Below, piece by piece: positions 6,391 through 8,925 of a DNA stretch of 8,925 nt. This stretch comes from Magnetovibrio sp. (GTDB lineage: Bacteria > Pseudomonadota > Alphaproteobacteria > Rhodospirillales > Magnetovibrionaceae): positions 1 through 8,925 of the forward strand of contig JAESUA010000387.1 in NCBI GenBank assembly GCA_016763255.1, given 5' to 3'. How positions within the stretch are numbered: the stretch's first letter is position 1; every line of letters begins with the position of its first letter. The notes beneath the pieces were generated by a model. That model was not told where the DNA came from. It searched no databases and worked only from the letters and a program-made list of their open reading frames with translations. The position numbers and the translations under genes are program-made.

Positions 6391-7366
6391 CCTTCACACG
6401 TTGCCGATAGGCGCGCGGTGACAGGCCGAGCTTTTTTTGAAACAGCCGGCGCAACGCACTGGGTGATCCATAACCGACCCGCTCGACCACCCGCTCGATG
6501 CTGAGGTTGGTGGTTTCCAACAGCTGCTTGGTGTACTCCAAGCGCAAGTTTTGCAAATATTCAGACAAATTGACGCCGTTGGCTTTTTTAAAACGTCGCG
6601 TCAACGTGCGCACGCTCACCGAGTGGTGCGCGGCCAGCGCGGGCATATCCAACGGCTGTGAAATATAGCGCTGGACCCAGCTTTCAACCGCCAAAACCAT
6701 GCCATCTTGATGGCCCGATTGGTCCTGCAAAAACACATACGGTGAACCTGTGTCTTGGCTTGCATCGATCAGCATCGCCCGGGCACAGGCCTGGGCCAAT
6801 TGGCGGCCAACTTGGCGTTCGGCTATTTGCAACATGACACCCAAATTGGCAGTCATGGAACCGGTGCAATAGGTGGTTGGGTTTTGCGCCAACACCTGAT
6901 CGGTTTTCAAATTGACCTGCGGATAGCGCTTTTGAAAGGTGCCACCCAGCCACCAGGCGGTGGTTGCGTCATGGCAATCTAGGGCCCCAGTTTGGGCCAG
7001 CAAAAACACCCCGCTGCAATTGGCCGCGATCAAGGTCTCGCTGTGAAAGCGCTGACGCAGCCAATGTGTTTCGCGGTCCAACCTGTGCAGTTTGTTGAGC
7101 AGGGTTTGGCTATCATCATGATGAATGCCTGGCACGATCACCAAGTCGGCATCGGGTGCATTGTCGAGCGTATAGTCCGCCAAAATGCGCGTGCCGTTGG
7201 AGGTTTTGATCGGTGCATCAGATCTTGATACGATGCTGCAACGATAGGGTGCGTCACCGTCATAACCCTGCTTCCACAGGGTATTGACGACATTGAAAAC
7301 ATCAAACGGCGAAGCCAGGCCGGAAGCCTGACAGCCTTCAAAGGCCAGGCCCAAAACATGATACAT
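6365..7366 (-). CDS. GlxA-family AraC-type transcriptional regulator with DJ-1/PfpI domain
   Basis: The product has 333 residues from the ATG at 7366, with GGGGGGAT about 10 bases upstream. A TTG at 7384 is possible but lies ahead of that site. Residues 3-170 form a DJ-1/PfpI (type 1 glutamine amidotransferase-like) domain: LIAANCSGVFLLAQTGAL (112-129) with the nucleophile-elbow cysteine C117, then ATTAWWLGG (134-142). Residues about 240-323 form the double helix-turn-helix AraC domain: LAAHHSVSVRTLTRRFKK (244-261), then VGYGSPSALRRLFQKKLG (297-314) and SPRAYRQRV (316-324). GlxA-type regulators respond to small metabolites; the ligand here is unknown. The divergent AhpD-like gene is the most likely target, by arrangement only. 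The gene overlaps the end of the exporter gene, so the exporter may also be connected. Confidence 0.93.
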   Translation of the reverse strand: MYHVLGLAFEGCQASGLASPFDVFNVVNTLWKQGYDGDAPYRCSIVSRSDAPIKTSNGTRILADYTLDNAPDADLVIVPGIHHDDSQTLLNKLHRLDRETHWLRQRFHSETLIAANCSGVFLLAQTGALDCHDATTAWWLGGTFQKRYPQVNLKTDQVLAQNPTTYCTGSMTANLGVMLQIAERQVGRQLAQACARAMLIDASQDTGSPYVFLQDQSGHQDGMVLAVESWVQRYISQPLDMPALAAHHSVSVRTLTRRFKKANGVNLSEYLQNLRLEYTKQLLETTNLSIERVVERVGYGSPSALRRLFQKKLGLSPRAYRQRVKVNVPPAQV

Positions 7367-7384
7367 ATAGGTCGATCCCCCCAA

Positions 7385-7515
7385 ATATCAGTGTAAAATA
7401 TCTGCCAAATGGCCGCCAGAGCGCGTTAATTGGCGTGATTGTGTCTGATACCAAATGAAATTACGAATTATTATGGTCCCACAGAATTGATAACCCAAGC
7501 CAGAAAGAGCCCCTT
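7385..7515. promoter_or_regulatory. divergent control region between the GlxA-type regulator and the AhpD-like gene
   Basis: This AT-richer gap holds direct repeats that could be regulator sites. AAATATC occurs at 7383-7389 and 7396-7402, and CCAAAT at 7381-7386, 7405-7410 and 7451-7456. A TATTAT box (7469-7474) could be a -10 element for the rightward gene but lacks a good -35. The first repeats touch the ribosome-binding region of the regulator, which would suit autoregulation. The evidence is pattern only. Confidence 0.35.
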
Positions 7516-8100
7516 ATGAGCCCCACCCCGATCAGCCGCTACCCCGTGCCTGACTTGAACAGCCTGCCCGATGACATTGCCGAGCGTATTTTGGCGGTGC
7601 AGCAAAAGGCACGTTTCATCCCCAATGTATTTATGATCCTGGCCCACCGCCCAGCGGAATTTCGCGCCTTTTTTGCCTATCACGACGCCATCATGGAACG
7701 CGAAGGCTCAACTTTAAGCGCGGCCGAAAAAGAAATGATCATCGTCGCCACCAGTGCCGCCAACGGCTGCCAATATTGCGTGATTGCCCACGGGGCCTTG
7801 TTGCGGGTTTATGCCAAAGAACCTTTGTTGGCCGATCAGATTGCGGTGAATTATCTGCACGCGCCTATTACGGAGCGCCAAACCGCGATGTTGGATTTTG
7901 CCATGAAGCTTTCACGCAGCCCCGAAACCATCAAGCCGCAAGATTATGAGGTGCTCAAGCAGCACGGTTATGATGATGAAGACATTTTGGACATCGCTGG
8001 CATCACATCCTTTTTTGGCCTGTCCAACCGCATGGCCATCGTCACAGCCATGCAGGCCAATGAAGAGTTTTATACCATGGCGCGGGTGCCCCGGACATAA
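7516..8100 (+). CDS. AhpD-like / carboxymuconolactone decarboxylase-family peroxidase-related protein
   Basis: The 194-residue product belongs to the CMD/AhpD fold, in the group called peroxidase-related enzymes. The catalytic pattern is complete: E73, eleven residues, C85-Q-Y-C88, three residues, H92. This is the E-x11-CxxC-xxxH arrangement of AhpD, in which the two cysteines form a redox-active disulfide and the histidine and glutamate relay protons. The N-terminal FIPNVFMILAHRPAEFRAFF (34-53) and the C-terminal NRMAIVTAM are also typical of the family. It probably works in the cytoplasm as a thiol-dependent peroxidase or reductase; its physiological substrate is unknown. The ATG has a weak purine-rich site (AGAAAGAG) upstream. 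It is divergent from the GlxA-type regulator, and its stop lies 21 bases from the end of the restored DUF2059 frame. Confidence 0.9.
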   Translation: MSPTPISRYPVPDLNSLPDDIAERILAVQQKARFIPNVFMILAHRPAEFRAFFAYHDAIMEREGSTLSAAEKEMIIVATSAANGCQYCVIAHGALLRVYAKEPLLADQIAVNYLHAPITERQTAMLDFAMKLSRSPETIKPQDYEVLKQHGYDDEDILDIAGITSFFGLSNRMAIVTAMQANEEFYTMARVPRT

Positions 8101-8121
8101 ATTCGGTGCAAAGACCTGCTG

Positions 8122-8252
8122 TTATTTGGGCTTGTGCTCGTCCAGAACACGCTTGAGCTGGACCTCCAGCTTGGGTCTCAAGGCCTCCACCCATTTGAGC
8201 GCCAACGCGGTGCTCTTCTGAGTCATTTGTGGCAAGATATTCAATGTTTTTT
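8122..8252 (-). pseudogene. frameshifted C-terminal end of the DUF2059-like gene
   Basis: Read one frame away from the upstream part, starting at the last A of the A6 tract, the minus strand encodes 41 residues: TLNILPQMTQKSTALALKWV, then EALRPKLEVQLKRVLDEHKP, and a final K before TAA (8122-8124). This is typical of the C-terminal helices of DUF2059 proteins, where SP-x-G-x-K is followed by helix-forming sequence of this kind. It has no start codon of its own and joins the upstream frame exactly if one A is added to the tract (8247-8252). I therefore read it as the missing end of the same gene. Confidence 0.75.
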
Positions 8253-8618
8253 GTCCGGTGGCGATTTGTAAAAAGCCACCAAGTCGTCAATCTCTTGTTC
8301 GCTATAGGCGTGGTCATAGATATCCACCACTTTGGTAAGATAAGGCCGTAAATTGCCCCGCATCACCTTGCTGGTGACGGTGTTGATGTCTTTGACCATT
8401 TGCGCCGAGACCTCAATACCTTGCTGGCGAAACACCTGGGCAAAGGCCTCCGACATCTGCGGCATCATCGCATCAACCGTATCCATGATCTTCATGGCCT
8501 TCATCATGGATACGATTTTGATACGTTTATCTTTGCTGCCGGCCACCGCCGCTGACGGCGAGGCGGCGCTCACCAACAGACAAAGGCACAGCCCAAGTGC
8601 ACATGATTTGAAAGACAT
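8241..8618 (-). CDS. secreted DUF2059-like protein, frame broken before the C-terminus
   Basis: The frame gives 125 residues with a Sec signal peptide: MSFKSCALGLCLCLLVSAAS, a likely cleavage after the AVA near residue 26, and a mature start rich in lysine. The mature part is helical and methionine-rich (MMKAMKIMDTVDAMMPQMSE, 38-57), and it reaches the DUF2059 motif YSEQEIDDLVAFYKSPP (105-121). It then stops after DKKH, at the point where the family continues with a C-terminal helical segment. That segment is present in the next frame (8122-8252), and the intact protein would have 165 residues. DUF2059 proteins are periplasmic and of unknown function. GTGAGG stands 4 bases before the ATG, and a good promoter lies upstream (8692-8720). 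Indel, programmed frameshifting and sequence error are all possible. Confidence 0.8.
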   Translation of the reverse strand: MSFKSCALGLCLCLLVSAASPSAAVAGSKDKRIKIVSMMKAMKIMDTVDAMMPQMSEAFAQVFRQQGIEVSAQMVKDINTVTSKVMRGNLRPYLTKVVDIYDHAYSEQEIDDLVAFYKSPPDKKH

Positions 8619-8691
8619 AGAACCTCACTTTTGATGTCGGCATGGTTATTTGAAAGCTTAGTCCATGTGAAACTTAAGGTCGATAATATAT

Positions 8692-8720
8692 TTTATAGTC
8701 ACTCAAACGGAGAGTAACAA
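8692..8720 (-). promoter_or_regulatory. sigma70-like promoter for the DUF2059-like gene
   Basis: On the minus strand TTGTTA (8715-8720) and TATAAA (8692-8697) are separated by 17 bases. They match the consensus at 4/6 and 5/6 positions. The predicted start near 8685 leaves a leader of about 66 bases. A 12-bp perfect palindrome, AAAAGATCTTTT (8719-8730), touches the -35 box and might be a binding site. Confidence 0.5.
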
Positions 8721-8750
8721 AAGATCTTTTTCAAACAGTAGACAAAATCC

Positions 8751-8778
8751 TTGCACGCCTGTGGGTTCTTTATACACT
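8751..8778 (+). promoter_or_regulatory. sigma70-like promoter for the YifB/ComM-type gene
   Basis: TTGCAC (8751-8756) and TACACT (8773-8778) are separated by 16 bases. They match the consensus at 4/6 positions each. The predicted start near 8785 gives a leader of about 28 bases holding a GGGGG run (8797-8801) before the ATG. Confidence 0.4.
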
Positions 8779-8812
8779 CATCAAGACGCAATAATTGGGG
8801 GCTAAACCACGC

Positions 8813-8925
8813 ATGGTCGCACGCATCAATACCGTTGCTTTTCAAGGCATCGAAGTCGTGCCGGTCGATGTTCAGGTGCACATCGCCTCTGGATTGCCGA
8901 CTTTTGCCATCGTCGGTTTGCCCAA
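8813..8925 (+). CDS. YifB/ComM-family Mg-chelatase-like AAA+ ATPase (5' part; rest outside window)
   Basis: Only the first 37 residues are inside the window. They read MVARINTVAFQGIEVVPVDV, followed by QVHIASGLPTFAIVGLP. This is the conserved N-terminus of the YifB/ComM family, where the phrase GLPxFxIVGLP is characteristic (it begins an Lon-substrate-like fold). ComM is a hexameric helicase that promotes branch migration during natural transformation in Vibrio cholerae; the role in other bacteria is less clear. The ATP-binding motifs lie beyond the window. In many alphaproteobacteria this gene follows gshB, whereas here five genes lie between the two. The overlapping leftward frame at 8699-8881 is a shadow. 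Confidence 0.88.
   Translation, partial: MVARINTVAFQGIEVVPVDVQVHIASGLPTFAIVGLP

Noticed and set aside
8699..8881. Leftward 60-residue open frame upstream of the DUF2059-like gene
   Set aside because: It runs antisense through the conserved start of the YifB/ComM-type gene and the promoter region, has no family resemblance, and is best read as a shadow.
1..8925. CRISPR arrays, transposons, phage genes, toxin-antitoxin or defence modules
   Set aside because: No spaced repeats, terminal inverted repeats, transposase or integrase motifs, or recognisable defence proteins were seen in any frame.

Overview
The window looks like chromosomal DNA of a GC-rich alphaproteobacterium, probably of the Rhodospirillales type. 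The evidence is the set and order of genes: hemW, an LppC/LpoA-type lipoprotein, yraN, a BON-domain lipoprotein, gshB and a YifB-type ATPase. Codon use also fits. The exact genus cannot be read from this sequence.

Left part (1-2324): the 3' end of hemW runs rightward and converges on a leftward LppC-type lipoprotein gene. That gene carries one in-frame TAG (1207-1209); the rest of the protein continues in the same frame behind it. A 22-bp tandem repeat and a small terminator-like hairpin sit between the two genes.

Centre (2325-5286): four rightward genes form a compact run. They are yraN (UPF0102), a dual-BON lipoprotein like DolP, a SirB1-type transglutaminase-fold/TPR protein that overlaps it by ATGA, and gshB (glutathione synthase). 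The run resembles the lpoA-yraN-diaA-dolP neighbourhood of E. coli. The rsmI gene often found next to lpoA/yraN is not present.

Right part (5283-8925): five small accessory genes lie between gshB and the start of a YifB/ComM-type ATPase. They are a SnoaL/NTF2-fold protein (leftward), a LysE-family exporter (rightward), a GlxA-type AraC regulator (leftward), an AhpD-like CxxC enzyme divergent from that regulator, and a secreted DUF2059-like protein (leftward). The last has a frameshift at an A6 tract that separates its conserved C-terminal 41 residues.

Taken together, the window holds cell-envelope maintenance genes, glutathione synthesis and a small redox/export group. I see no tRNA, rRNA, CRISPR array, transposase, phage gene or recognisable defence system. 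No intergenic stretch exceeds 300 bases. The observations most worth checking are the two broken reading frames, not a new system.
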